A DNA stretch of 32,500 nt, taken from positions 28,412,822 to 28,445,321 of the forward strand of contig CM022671.1 of assembly GCA_012295275.1 (NCBI GenBank). The letters run 5' to 3'. The stretch is from Chrysomallon squamiferum. Its lineage: Eukaryota > Mollusca > Gastropoda > Neomphalida > Peltospiridae. Positions 12,030-24,358 of the stretch are shown in pieces. How positions within the stretch are numbered: position 1 is the stretch's first letter; each line of letters begins with the position of its first letter. The notes under the pieces were generated by a model. It saw nothing but the letters and a program-made list of their open reading frames with translations. It was not told the DNA's origin and did no database searches. The translations under genes were made by a program, and so were the position numbers.

Positions 12030-13063
12030 AAGTAAACACTGCTCCAAGCAGAACACAATATTCATAACCAAATGCGTTTGGCTTTCGTTACAAACAGATT
12101 TCTTCTTATTAATGTTGCCTAACAGATTTGCTAAAAACGAACTCAGACGATTGATCTGCAAGGCGTGCTTAAGCGATATTGGATATAAATAAATCGGATC
12201 TGCCTAAGGCTCTTTTAAATTTGGTCTCAAGGTTCCTGCTACGACTGGAATCATTCTAAAATTATACAACAATACGATTATTTCTTCGGAAACACTTATA
12301 GCAGGTCTAACCTTTCAGTTAATAATAACAGGTCCTACAACTCATAAATCACACATAGGACGTTTTTTTTTTGTTTTTTTGTTGTTGTTTTTTTCTCGAT
12401 TTTTTAAAAATATTTTAAGTAATAATAACTTAATTGCCATTAAACAAGAGTGATGTGTTATCCGCAGGTTGTTTGCGGCATGTTTCGATTCTAAATCGGT
12501 CAGGATGGGTACAAAAAAAAAAAAAAAAAAAAAAAAACCCACGAAAAAACGAGAAAAAACAAAAAGACACTGGATGACTGATGCAGCAGGTTTTTCACTT
12601 AGGCAAGAAGCCAGAGAAAATATTTCGCAATTTCACAACCTGCCGAGAGTTACCCAAACCTGTAAGTACAGATGGCGTGCGAAAACTGGAGAATTTTTTT
12701 TTTTTTTTAAAGTAGAAGAAGAAAAGAGAGAGAAAAAGGTGTCATGGAAAGTAAAGCATGTCTGAGAAAGCTGATATGCCACTCGTAAAGTACGCTGAAA
12801 ACAAGCGGAACAGTTGAGATCGAAAATAGATTTTACCTGCAGATTTCAGAGTGTTTGTCACGTGACATCAAAATAAATCATATACGGACAGACAGACAGA
12901 CAGACAGACACAGTATCTTTATCCCATAAGTCAGTTAGACGACTGGCCTCTTTGTTTATTGATCTTTATTCTATAAATAAATATTTTCTTTATTGTATCA
13001 TCAACTTGTGAATCAGAGTAACTAATATAATAACATTACTTACTAGGACGTCCATTATACTGT
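12028..13063. other. No supported gene
   Basis: A short plus-strand open stretch (12603-12661) lies between TTAG and GTAAGT splice-like sites; see findings. Otherwise AT-rich, with a GACA run at 12888-12912. Confidence 0.5.
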
Positions 13064-13205
13064 TTTTAGCAGTAGTAGTAGTAGCACTAGTACTAGTAAT
13101 AGTAGCAGAAGCAATGGTCGTAACAGTAGTAGTAGTAATAGAAAGACGAAGGAGAAGAAGAAGACGAACAAGGAGAAGAAGAAGAAAAACAACAAGAACA
13201 TAAAA
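13064..13205. repeat. AGT and AAG triplet-rich stretch
   Basis: Imperfect AGT triplets are followed by GAAGAAG-rich sequence. Confidence 0.8.
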
Positions 13206-13701
13206 TACAAATACAATAACGAGAAGAAATACGATGGCAACGTTATCAGAGATGCCAAGGTGAAGATGCTAAAATGAAGATGTCTGAAATGTATTAAATT
13301 ATAAGAGATGATATCTGTTGTAAGATTATTTAACGCAGACTGTATTAACCAGTTAGTTAAACAGTTTCTTAATTAAATTAGACAATCTTCAGATAACGTT
13401 AGTATTAGAATACGGGGTGGTTAATTAACAAACTGTCTTTCACTGATTTCAAAACAATCGGTTCTGAACTCTGTTCTTGCAGTAAATCTTTCTTACTGTA
13501 TCTGAACAGTCTCTCGGAGGTTAAGTAGCATAGTTTACAAAGGCTTTGAATTACGGCTGCAGATTGTCGAAACAGCTGATGATAAGAACATGGTAAATTA
13601 AAGCAATCTGTGCACGTGCTTTTGGCACCAGTTCCACGTGATCTGCATGGTTGGGTTGTGAGTCCCGTTACACCAGTTTACCGTTATGTTAATGTAAGAG
13701 G

Positions 13702-13708
13702 ATAAATA

Positions 13709-13758
<50 letters not shown>

Positions 13759-13801
13759 TGATGATGAGGAGGATAATAATAATTAAAATAATAATAATAA
13801 C

Positions 13802-13845
<44 letters not shown>

Positions 13846-13896
13846 TAATAATAAATAAATAAATAAATGAATGAATAAATAAATAAATAAATAAAA
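13702..13896. repeat. AAT then AAAT microsatellite
   Basis: Two AAT arrays separated by a GAT/GAG interruption, ending in AAAT units. Confidence 0.95.
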
Positions 13897-14532
13897 CAAA
13901 AAAACAACAGCTACCGAACAAAACAAATCTTTTGTGTTTCCCTAACCCACATTAAATTAAAGAATAATTTCATATATAAGCTTTTTTTATACAGTTAACT
14001 AGAACTGCCTGTCGTTATTACGCACTGTTTTTTATACAGTGATGCATGATAAAAAAAACGTGGACTGTTAGTTATAACGGAACTGTGAGAAAACTAAATT
14101 AGGTTAACAGTAAATTTGATAACAGGTGATACGTACAATCAAGGGGGAACTGAGAGATAGCAGATGCTGATAACAGGGAAATAAATTTCATCTTAACAAT
14201 CCCCAGTCAATCCTTAAACACACGTACGAATCCATATAACTTGTAGATTTGAAATGTTTTGTTATAGTAAATTACTGTTTTCTTCTTTATTTGATTCTGT
14301 TTATGAGTTGGTTGTTATATATAAAACAAATCTTCTTTTTTTTTCAAGGATATAAAAATCAGAGCAGGTTTGTGTGTAAAGCGTGTGAATATGTCAGAAC
14401 TGTAGAAAAATGAGATGTAATAGTGAAAACCGTTTAATGATTGTCCTTGTGAATTAATAAATTCTTCCGAAAATGATGATAGTGTAACCGAATTAATCTT
14501 CCTGTAGTGATTCAAATGAAGCCAGTTAGCTG

Positions 14533-14540
14533 TTATTTTA

Positions 14541-14597
<57 letters not shown>
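14533..14597. repeat. (TTA)n microsatellite
   Basis: A nearly pure TTA array of about 65 bases. Confidence 0.97.
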
Positions 14598-14600
<3 letters not shown>

Positions 14601-15194
14601 TTGTAATATTTGGCTTCACCTTACAAGATGGAGTAATAAAAAATGTCTTAGCAACGTGGTTATTAAATAAACCTTTTTTTTTTAACCTTCCTTCTTTATC
14701 TATATATAATTGCAGATTATAAAGACATAACATCATACAAAAGCATATTAAAAATGTCTTAAATGCATCGTTAAATAAAATATTTGTTCTTCCTTACGGT
14801 TTATATGGCGTCATTTAATCATATATAAAAACAAACAAAAAAAAAACATTACTATAACCGTAGATTACCAATATCTTATGTACGACAGTAAATAAAACAT
14901 TACTTTTCTTTTTTTTCCCACGGCCATAACCAGTTTTGTTTCTTTGCTGGTTTTATCCCATAATTATCACGTACCGTTTAACCGGAGGCTATCCGTGTAT
15001 TTCAGTTAGATAACAGCAGAAGACGTGAGAGATAACGTCTTACTAAATACATGCCAAGAAAACAAGCGCACAGTTTGGTAAAAGCACGTTTACCACATCC
15101 AGCACTGCAGATAGTGTTTTAGAACATGCATCGTGCGCGTTTTGTGCCATATGTTTGTTCAGAGTTTTGACATTTTGGGCTTCACGCACAGTTA

Positions 15195-15419
15195 ATGTGT
15201 TTAAGGTGTGGCATGGAAGACGGACTTAACGTTTTTGTTCGTAAGATTACCCGAAGATTCCTTGTTTACGAAATGCTAGAGTGTCAAATCTTCAGCGAGT
15301 GCAAAATTATTAGCATTGAGATTTCAACATTTCCACTTGTAACGAGTATGAAGACAATTAAATCTAGACACATACAGAGAGTCGTTATGAAAACGAAACT
15401 AATGTTATGGAGTGCGTAA
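15195..15419 (+). other. Unassigned ATG-initiated open frame of 74 codons
   Basis: The frame starts at ATG 15195 and ends at TAA 15417-15419. The composition is mixed rather than low-complexity, with two Cys near the start (MCLRCGMEDG). There is no recognisable domain, no clear splice context and no neighbours that give a function. A chance open frame is the simplest reading. Confidence 0.12.
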
Positions 15420-16190
15420 AAATAATTGTATTAGTCGAAATTTTTAACATTCTCGCAATTATTTTGATTGTAAGACTACATTGTTTAAGTAATTAGATGA
15501 AAAAATAAATAAAAAATAAATAAAAGTGGTATCTTTTATTATGTAAAAATGAAAACTGTAAAAGATCTACGAATTTTTATTTAAAAAAAAAAGTTTCTTA
15601 TAAACATATTTTATAATTTCGTAAATGTTTACTGATTGTGTGGGACCATAATTAAACATTTATCTGTGAATGATAAAAAATACTGTGCATTGTATTGACA
15701 ACGATATAAAATATCTTCAGCATTTCTTAAAATCTCCCATAAAAATTTTAATCTTCCTTAGTGAAATAAAATAACAAAGTCCAATGAGACGAAAACCAAA
15801 ATTAAAAAAAAGAAGACGAAAATAACCACAAAATAAATCAAAACAAGAACAAAACACGCCCCAAATCCTCCAACCCACCCAACAAAAACAACAAAAAAAC
15901 AAAATAAAAAATGAATAAAAAAAAAATAAAAAAAAAAAAAAAAATCCCCATAATAACCCTCAAGTCATTAAAGAATGATATTATCAGTGTATATATATAT
16001 ATTTTTCTTTATCTCATATTAAATTAATCGCTGTAGAAAATCTGCATTCATAACATCCGTCAGTTAACGACTAGAAGAACTTGACTGTTCTTAAAAGATT
16101 AAAACTGAACGTGACGTCTTCAAAGCGGTTGCATTAACCCAGTAACCAGTCGCATTTAGAGCCGTATCAAATTTAACTTAAACACCCGAC

Positions 16191-16201
16191 TGGTCTAACG
16201 G
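16191..16201 (+). other. tRNA A-box-like site, possible SINE head fragment
   Basis: TGGTCTAACGG matches the A-box consensus and is followed by a tctctcatgacaaatg stretch resembling a tRNA anticodon arm. No B-box follows at the right distance, so at most this is a truncated element. Confidence 0.25.
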
Positions 16202-16432
16202 TCATGCAACTCTCTCATGACAAATGTATTTAACTTAAAACCCTGCAGAACATTTATGTTTTCTGTTACGATATCTAAATTTACTTTTAAAGGTCTGCTT
16301 CGATTTAAATTACAAGATATTTTCGTGCCTATGTAAAATTAAGTACGGTAATTCTAGTATTTTTATTATTAGCATGGATATATAGGCCAGTTTGATTAGT
16401 ACTCTAAGCATCGTATTCCCGCATGAAGGTAA

Positions 16433-16730
16433 ACAAAATAAAAATAAAAATGTTAGTGAGAAAGAAAGTTAGTGTGTAAGTAAAGTAGAGAGAAATAATA
16501 TCGAAAAGGAAGTTAGTAAGTTAGAAAGTTAGAAAGTATGTTAGCGAAAAATAAATTTAGAAAGTATTTTAGTGAGAATGAAGTTAGTAAGTAAATATGA
16601 AAGAAAGTTAGTGAGAAAGGAAGTTAGTAAGTAAATGAGAAAGAAAGTTAGTGAGAAAGGTAATTAGTAAATAAGTTAGCGAGAAAGGAAGTTAGTATAT
16701 AAGTCAGTGAGTTAATGAATAATTAAATTA
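16433..16730. repeat. TTAG-rich degenerate minisatellite
   Basis: Gttagtgagaaaggaagttag and variants recur, with a partial period of about 38 bases around 16560-16700 (gaaagaaagttagtgagaaa). The array is purine-rich and diverged. It is not a telomere array, since TTAGGG is absent. Confidence 0.7.
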
Positions 16731-17426
16731 GAAAAAATATTAAGTGTGTGAAAATTAAAATTAAGTAACTTAGTAAGTCTTATTTTCGTATAATAATAAT
16801 TACAAAAATAATTATAAATGAACTCAAGTAAAGTAAAATGATATAAAATAACATAACGTAAAGTAAAAGTTAAAAAAAAAAAAAATGTAATTTAGTAAAA
16901 AGAAAGCAAGGCAAAGAAAAGGACAAAAATAAAGGCAAAAATAAAGCAAAACAAAGAAAAATATAAAAATATAAATAAAAATAGCAAAATAGCATCGAGA
17001 TAAGAAATAAACTGTACAAATTTATGGCAATTACATTAACCGTAGTTTCTTTTTTTTTCTTACTTGTTACTGAATACATCACGCAAGCTAGTAGTATGTA
17101 TGGTTATATATAATGCTTGTTTCCATGACTTTCGTTCTAATTTTAGGATGCAGTCTCATATATACACACAAACACACAGAAGATGGGGAAATATGCCCAG
17201 TTCATTTTTTTTATCAGTGCACTGAAGCCAGAAATCCTTGAAGCGTCGAGAATGAAGTAGCGGAGAAAAACCTCCAACTCAAATAAACAATACAAAGTAC
17301 AAAGTTTATTTTGGGATGTTTGAAACTTCATTAATTTGTACGCGATATTAATGGTTAATGTTATTTATTTGTATGTCATGTTAGTTTTAGCTTTGTAAGG
17401 AAAGTCATACTTATTCTTATAGTTTT

Positions 17427-17474
17427 GTTGTTGTTGTTGTTCTTGATATTGTATCATACCCTTCTACTATTATG

Positions 17475-17515
<41 letters not shown>

Positions 17516-17705
17516 GCTATTGCTCTTGTTGTTGCTGCTGCTTTTTTTGTTGCTGCTGTTGTTGTTGTTGTTGTTGTAGTTGTTGTCTCGGATATTATTA
17601 TTATTATTAATATTATTAATACTATTATTATTGTTACTATTATTACTGTTATTATTATTACTACTATTATTACTATTATTATTGTTGTTGTTGTTGTTGA
17701 TGGTG
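17427..17705. repeat. TTG / TTA triplet compound array
   Basis: TTG, TTA and TGC triplets fill nearly 280 bases. Confidence 0.95.
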
Positions 17706-17978
17706 GTGGCGGTGTTGTTGTTGGAATTAAATGCCAGCACTACGTCGTTGCTAGATATATAATCGATATTGTTAAATACACAACGTATCTGAACTAACAA
17801 CTCGGCAAACAAGTTAAATTACACAACAAATAAAGTAAAGTGAAACGAATGTAAAATGTGTCGAACACGCAGTTTTTCAACGTGGAGAAATTCACTTCAT
17901 CTTGATGTCTCTGTCTCTGACTACTTTTTACATACTCCATTAACGTAATCAACGTGATCTAATAATTTATTAGTTGTA

Positions 17979-17980
<2 letters not shown>

Positions 17981-18025
<45 letters not shown>

Positions 18026-18026
18026 T

Positions 18027-18061
<35 letters not shown>

Positions 18062-18070
18062 TAAAAAAAT
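17981..18070. repeat. AAT array passing into A-rich AAAAG units
   Basis: A pure AAT array to about 18022, then poly-A and AAAAG repeats. Confidence 0.93.
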
Positions 18071-18296
18071 AAAAAACAAGAGGAAAAGTAAAAAAAATCA
18101 ATTTTCCATTACAGTAAAAACCAATATAACAAACTGTATTTATTTTTGAAATATTCGAACAAGGTCATAAGGGACTACATTAGAGAAAAACAGATACCTA
18201 TCAAATTCAGGAACTGGCAAAGCGCCATTCTTTGATTTTGTGGAAAAAAAAAAAAAAAAAAAAAATCCTGGGATTTATCGCTTTAACAATACTCAC

Positions 18297-18383
18297 TGGC
18301 ATCTCGAAAATCTTGATTATTGTGGTCGGTACAATGAAGTATTACCACATAGTTCTCAGCCCGGTGTATGTAATCTCTGTACC
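18297..18383 (-). CDS. Universal stress protein, exon 2 (end of codon 42 to first base of codon 71)
   Basis: An acceptor TTTTACAG at 18384 is followed by GG, which completes the split TGG codon for Trp42, giving AFN-W-YRDYIH as in the conserved AF-x-W-Y helix of animal USPs. The exon then encodes a basic helix end and the second beta strand with VVILHCTD, the usual position of VVLVHVPE-type strands. It has 87 bases and remains open throughout. It ends at GCCA followed by GTGAGT, a good donor, again in phase 1. It is placed 8.27 kb from exon 1, and the codon split and motif order match without any adjustment. The following sequence should encode the second helix, the G-x-P-G-E-x-I segment and the G-T-R-G-type phosphate-binding loop, none of which I could find with confidence in the window. 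Confidence 0.85.
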
Positions 18384-18481
18384 CTGTAAAATAATACACC
18401 TTTCATTAATGTTATATAATTTAATCAAATTAGAAAAAAGTAATTAGTTTTATCTGGTTGGTAGAGACAGAAAACATGTAC

Positions 18482-18740
18482 ATGTAAATATATACATACA
18501 TGCAAACATACATACATACATAAATACATACATGCATATATACATACATACACACACACATACATACATTCATACATGCACACACACGCACACACACACA
18601 CGCACACACACACACACATACTACACATATCCATACAAACTACACACATAAACACTCCGCACATATATATACACACATACATATATACATATATACACAT
18701 ACATATACATACATACACAGATACCTACATACCCTCATAC
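18482..18740. repeat. ACAT / AC compound microsatellite
   Basis: ACAT, ACAC and ATAT units alternate for about 260 bases, close to the USP exon-2 acceptor (about 100 bases upstream in the intron). Confidence 0.95.
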
Positions 18741-18944
18741 AAACATAAATACATGCTTCACACATTGTAATAAAGGGCGAAATAGCCGTAGTAATAGTAA
18801 TAATGCTGATGGAAATATGATTTTAGAGGTGTTCCTTCTATATATATATATATAAGTATATGTATATATCAATACAGTTATAATGACGAAATTGTGAACT
18901 ATATAAATCTCTACCCATTCCTCTACCTTCTTCATATCTACTGT

Positions 18945-18994
18945 TTGTCTGTCTGTCTGTCTGTCTGACTGTCTGTCTGTCTGTCTGTCTGTCT
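18945..18994. repeat. (CTGT)n microsatellite
   Basis: A tetranucleotide array of CTGT with one interruption. Its complement GACA is found at 12888-12912. Confidence 0.97.
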
Positions 18995-19393
18995 GACACT
19001 ATAACGGCGATACGTAATCTGTGTATCTGTGAGAATGAACGTCTCTTTGCATCTTCATTTGTCTCCAAGTATTTCTGAATGCGTCTTATTCAGCTGAAAT
19101 AATGAGGCTGATATTCCTAATAACTCGTCCAATTCCGCGTCCTGTTTTATTGAATTCTGCTCTTTTAAACGTGATTTTCTTAGTACAGGAAGAAAACGTT
19201 AAAGAAAATACAGCCAAAAAAAAAAAAAAAAAAAAAAAAAAAATAAAGAATAACCCCCTCTTTTTTCTGGACGGTTACGGTTAAATCGTGAGAAGCCAAG
19301 ACAAACATCGAGAACGTTTCTGGGTTTTCTGGCGAATACCGTGAAAAGACGAAGATAATTGATACGTCGATACCTCGCTTTGAGATGTAGATA

Positions 19394-19624
19394 TTGTGCA
19401 ATACCTTGGCGGGGTTTTGCAATGCCTCCTTCGCGCCGGAATTCTTGTCGTGGTTTTTCTGGAAGGAAGCTAAACGGCAGTTTCAGACGAATTCGGGTAC
19501 GCGACGGATTGGGAAAGATGCTTCAGAGAAAGCTTCACCCAAGAATGGGGTTAAAGCGATGGCTGAAGGTAATGGGAAGAGATGGGAACTTATTTCACTG
19601 GAAGTAGTCGAGGTCAGATTGTGA
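19394..19624 (+). other. Coding-like GC-rich island, unassigned
   Basis: A stretch with higher GC than its surroundings remains open on the plus strand to TGA at 19622-19624, with mixed composition (for example FCNASFAPEFLSWFFWKEAK). A second plus-strand frame is also open to 19607. GAAG followed by GTAATG near 19567 is donor-like, and TGTAG near 19390 is acceptor-like. No ATG starts the frame and I do not recognise a domain. It lies inside USP intron 1 on the other strand. It may be a single exon, an old transposon remnant or chance. Confidence 0.2.
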
Positions 19625-19708
19625 AGGAATGTGTCGCTTTAAATCACTCAAACTGCAAGTTGTTATGTTCGCCTGTTTTCTATCAAAATACGGTTTAGTG
19701 TTGGTAAA

Positions 19709-19724
19709 TAACAACAACAACAAC

Positions 19725-19757
<33 letters not shown>

Positions 19758-20312
19758 AAGAAGAGAAGAAGAAGAAGAAGCAAAAGAAGAAGAAGAAGAA
19801 GAATAAAACGGAAAGAAAAAAGGAATAAACAAATAAATAATTAGTATTTATATTAAAGAGAATAATAATAAAACAGCTGTCACCAGCAACGAACAACCAC
19901 AACAGCATAAATAATAATAATAATAATGATAATAATAATAATAATAACAATAAGAAGAAGAAGAGAAGAAGAAGAAGAAGCAAAAGAAGAAGAAGAAGAA
20001 GAAGAAAACGGAAAGAAAAAAGGAATAAATACTTAAATAATTAGTATTTATATTAAAGGGAATAATAATAAAACAGCTGTCACCAGCAACGAACAACCAC
20101 AACAGCATAAATAATAATAATAATAATGATAATAATAATAATAATAACAATAAGAAGAAGAAGAGAAGAAGAAGAAGAAGAAAAAGAAGAGAAGAAGAAG
20201 AAGAAAACGGAAAGAAAAAAGGAATAAATACTTAAATAATTAGTATTTATATTAAAGGGAATAATAATAAGAACAGCTGTTACCAACAACGAACAACCAT
20301 AACAACAACATA

Positions 20313-20362
<50 letters not shown>
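19709..20362. repeat. Tandem repeat, about 200-bp unit, roughly 3.3 copies
   Basis: The landmark cggaaagaaaaaagg recurs at 19809, 20009 and 20208, giving periods of 200 and 199 bases. Each unit has a unique part (including acagctgtcaccagcaacg) and an AAT array followed by an AAG array. A partial copy precedes the first full unit, and the last ends in a pure AAT array. Copies differ by a few substitutions and by array length. The block sits in USP intron 1. Confidence 0.9.
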
Positions 20363-20363
<1 letters not shown>

Positions 20364-22113
20364 TTTGACACGATTAATTTCATGAGGAAAATAACGTCAA
20401 TTAGTAGGGCGGTCCACCTGACAAACAGCCACGTTCTCAATCAACCCACTTCTCGATAAAAGTTGCCCTGGCCCAATCTGAACCACGATCAGTCACATTT
20501 AACTGTAACCACGAGCATCTATGTATTACATTTCATTTGATATATGTACTTTAATAACTTTGAATTCAGATATCTCAAAAACCCCAGTGTCATATGCGTT
20601 AGAGCACGCTTGTTCTAAACCCATCATTTGTGAAATTTCAGAAAGCTTCTGTTCTCCAAAATATTAATATTAAAGTAATGATTTATGACATGCAGTACCC
20701 GAACGTGTGTTTATATCACATTTTATTTCCCTGTAACAGATTAAAGGCACATTATTATTTTGATATTTCTTTCATCTGCACCGCAGTAAATGAAACAAAT
20801 GGAATGTGTTTCGGTTGTCGTGGTAACGGAATCATTAGTATTGTTTTGAATGTAAAGATTCTTGTTTTCAGAATTACCTAATGGGTGGCCGTAAAAAAGA
20901 ATACAGATAAAAAGGAAGGTAAAAAGTAAAAAAGTAACACAAATATTGGAAAATCAAAATGTATATACGTATACATGTGTATATGAGAGAGAGAGAGAGA
21001 GAGTGAGAGAGAGTTATTATTATCAAAATATCTTTGTATAGTCTTTGTGTTTCTTTTCCAGTTTATTTATTTATTTATTAGTTTATTGATGTTGTTTTTA
21101 ACGCCTTTTTCAGCCAGTGCCCAAAGAACAAGGCATTTATTTTCCAGTCTTTGGAAAAATATTCCTAAAATAAATCCTTTGTGTTAGTCCAGAGTTGTGA
21201 GTTGTTACAGAAATAACATATGACTGATGCGCATTAGTAGTTGGGGTGTTTTTAAACATTCACACATTCGTCACCATCTTTTATTTATTTTTGCCATTAT
21301 CAAAAAAAAAACCCACAAAAACCCAGAACGATTTTGATGAATACACATTTTATTTTATGTGAATTTTGAGTTTTAGACGTTCTGATCTGTGATTTTTTGT
21401 TTAGTGGACCTTTTCTTCCTGCAGATGTTTTAATTTGTGAAAATTTAGGTCGTTTTGACCTGTCGACGTTTTTTTTTAACATGTCGACATTTTGATCTGT
21501 CTACGCTTCAGCTGGTAACTGCTGTTTAGCGCATTAACCGTGTATGAACTCGAGTCTCTGTTATTTATCTAATGGAATGAATCCTTTACATTTTTATCGC
21601 AATTCAATATTGTATGAATGTGTTTTAGTATTTACCTGTGTACAAGTTACCTGAATGCAGCCAGAATCTGTGTTTCCATCTGATAAGAGCAAGTTTTCGA
21701 AAACAAACCAGCAAGTTATCTTTCACGTTCAGCCTTGTTATTCAGTAACAAAGTAAACTATACCGCGACGTATCTAAACTATATAAAACTGTGTTTGGTG
21801 TACGTTATTTATTTTCTTTCAGAATTCAAGCAGAATTCTTTTTAAGTAGGAACTGTTGATGCTGCTTGGCACCTCGATATCTGTTTCAAGACACAGATAT
21901 TATTTATGTAGATACATAAGTTTAGACAAATATAGCCTCTACTTCGACTGGTTTTTTTTTTTTTATTGTTTTTGTTTTATACAGACTTTTTAATTTTTCT
22001 TTTTTCTTGTTCTTCTAAATATTTTTTACTTTTTCTTTCTTTCATTTATGTCTCTCCCGCCTCACTCTTTCACTCATTCTCTCCCTATTATTTTCATTCA
22101 GTATCTCTCTGTC

Positions 22114-22193
<80 letters not shown>

Positions 22194-23017
22194 GCGCTCT
22201 CTCACTCATTATCTCACTTTCCCTCTCTTCGTCTTTGTCTGTCTCTGTCTCTTTAAAATGTCCTCTTGTGCGACAATATTCAAATATTATTTTGTGTTTT
22301 CTAATTCACAGTATAAATCTTGGCCTGAATAACAATAACAATAACAACATCAACAATAACAACAACAACAACAACAATAATAGCTAACATGAATTAGGTT
22401 ACATATGTTGTTGCTTACTTACACACAAAACAAACACATGATATTTACTCATAATCAGCTGTATCAATATATACGTAAATGTTTATATGCTGTCTGTGCG
22501 TGTGTGTTTTTTGTATTTGTATGTTTCTGTATGATTGTCTGCATGTGTATGTTTATCTGTGTGTGTGTGTTTGTGATTGGCTGCCAACGTAGATATAAAT
22601 ATAGAAAAACAAATGGAGACTTCGACCTCAAACTACTCGTTATTACTCGATTCTGAGTCTTAAGTAAAAAAAAATTAAAAAAGTGAAAACCCGACGTTAA
22701 TCCTTGTGGGCAAAACATTCAGCAAATTGTTACAGATCCTAAAAAATATCAAGTTAACAAGGATTTGATGTGAGGTATTCTCGTAGCAGCAGTAAAGAAA
22801 AAAAACAATTATAACTTCCTGATGACGTCTGTAGTGGTGAGAAATATTCTATTGTGAGTGTTTTATCAAGTTAGGTATCTCTATTTTTTACTTGTAACAG
22901 ATAATCATTATTGTACAAGGTTGCGCTAAGTTCTGTCATTATTTTCCCGAAATAGAAATTATTATGAACAATTCAGAACGGATAAAGATCAAATAATTAT
23001 GTTTCTGTCATAAGAAT
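20363..23017. other. No supported gene (USP intron 1)
   Basis: AT-rich intronic sequence with the TC array at 22116 and AAC/AAT units at 22331-22380. No coding signal recognised. Confidence 0.5.
22116..22190. repeat. (TC)n microsatellite, 75 bp
   Basis: A pyrimidine array in USP intron 1, flanked by imperfect TCTC-rich sequence. Confidence 0.98.
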
Positions 23018-23097
23018 TAACAACAACAGCAACAACAACAACAATTGTTTGTTAATTAAATAAATAATAATAATAATGACGACAACAACATAAGCAA

Positions 23098-23129
<32 letters not shown>

Positions 23130-23153
23130 CAACAAGAACAATAATAATAATAA
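23018..23153. repeat. AAC / AAT triplet array
   Basis: AAC and AAT triplets alternate, within USP intron 1. Confidence 0.93.
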
Positions 23154-23602
23154 AACAAAATTAAAACTTTCTTCTGAACTTCATAATGGGAAATACAATT
23201 TACGCAAGACAAATAATAAAATAATGTAAGTAATTAGGTAGAATTTTAAGAAACTATGTTATTTTTTTTTTTTTTTTTTTAGGGCCCGACAAGAGCATTT
23301 TAAAATGAGTTCTTATCGGAGTATTGGAGCCCACTGAGGAGCAATTTTCGCTTCTTCTTTATCTCGTTTTTCTTAATGCATATTTAATGAGGCAAGAATA
23401 TCACTGGCTTAAAAATTTGAGTTCGGTAGTTATATCTTAAGACGTGGCTGAAATCTGCACAAAAAAAAAAAAAAAACCTTTGAATTATTCACGCACGACA
23501 TTTCTGCTTAGAATGAATGTTTTATCAAGCAGGTGCTTGCTTAATAGAGACCCGCAGTCTGCAATAAGTACGCTGATAAAAAAAAATATTCATTTAACTT
23601 CG

Positions 23603-23683
23603 AGTCTGTGCATTCGGTCGTTTCCGGAGAAACAGCCCACGCAGTCCGTGCATTCGGTTGTTTCCGGAAAAAACAGCCCACGC
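23603..23683. repeat. Direct duplication of a 40-bp unit
   Basis: The unit containing gtgcattcggtcgtttccgg occurs at 23603-23642 and again at 23643-23683, with two or three substitutions and one inserted A. Both copies end in cagcccacgc. Confidence 0.9.
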
Positions 23684-24358
23684 ACATCGAGGTCACATCA
23701 ATACATTGCAACCGTTCTGACGCTAGAAACAGAATCTGCAGCACTGAACAAAGCAGTTTATCATTCAGAGGTACGGTAATAAAACTCCATCGCATCTGTC
23801 TTGGTTACAAAAGAGTTTCGTACGAGATCGACAAATACATTCCCGAACAGAAGTGGAAACGAGGGCTCGATGGCGAGCTGGTAACAACACAATATCAATC
23901 CATATTTCTTGACGAGAAAAACAAGTCATCGACAGTTCTAAGCGATGAAACATGTTTTTGAAACACGAGACTTGGTAGAATTATTTATTATTTAGTCGGT
24001 GTATTTCTAAACGAAGTACATACATGTCAAAGTAAATTCCCTCAGCGGAATAAACAGGCTTCGTGACAGACGAATAATTAAACGTCTCTCTTCCGTTTCT
24101 TTCGATAGCAACAAAGACACGTACTTAGGAATAAAAAAAATCAAATACGGTTTATAATTCGATTTTAAAGACATCAGAATACGACTGCTAAGTAACTGAA
24201 ATATGTTTGTCTGAAAAACTTCAAATAATTATAATAACAATCCCCATTTCTTTTTTTACATTAGATTCCCAAACATATCTAGAAAAGGGAGTCCTTAGAA
24301 AAAACCCAACCGATGTTTTTTTTTTTTTCTTCTTTTTAATGAAAATATTTTGAATTAG

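Larger units (their letters stand above)
13897..16432. other. No supported gene
   Basis: AT-rich sequence with the TTA array at 14533, the unassigned frame at 15195-15419, A-rich sequence at 15770-15945 and the A-box-like site at 16191. Confidence 0.5.
16731..18243. other. No supported gene; simple repeats
   Basis: A-rich and triplet arrays dominate. No USP exon was found in the minus strand here. Confidence 0.5.

Noticed and set aside
13598-13921. Poly-Ile/Tyr minus-strand frames
   Set aside because: Translations of the AAT/AAAT array. The short tail with two Trp-Cys pairs is not enough to call a gene.
17417-17812. Asn-rich 131-codon frame
   Set aside because: Translation of TTA/TTG triplet arrays read in reverse as AAT/AAC.
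18945-18994. CTGT array as a telomere or centromere repeat
   Set aside because: It is a simple tetranucleotide microsatellite without telomere-type G-rich units.
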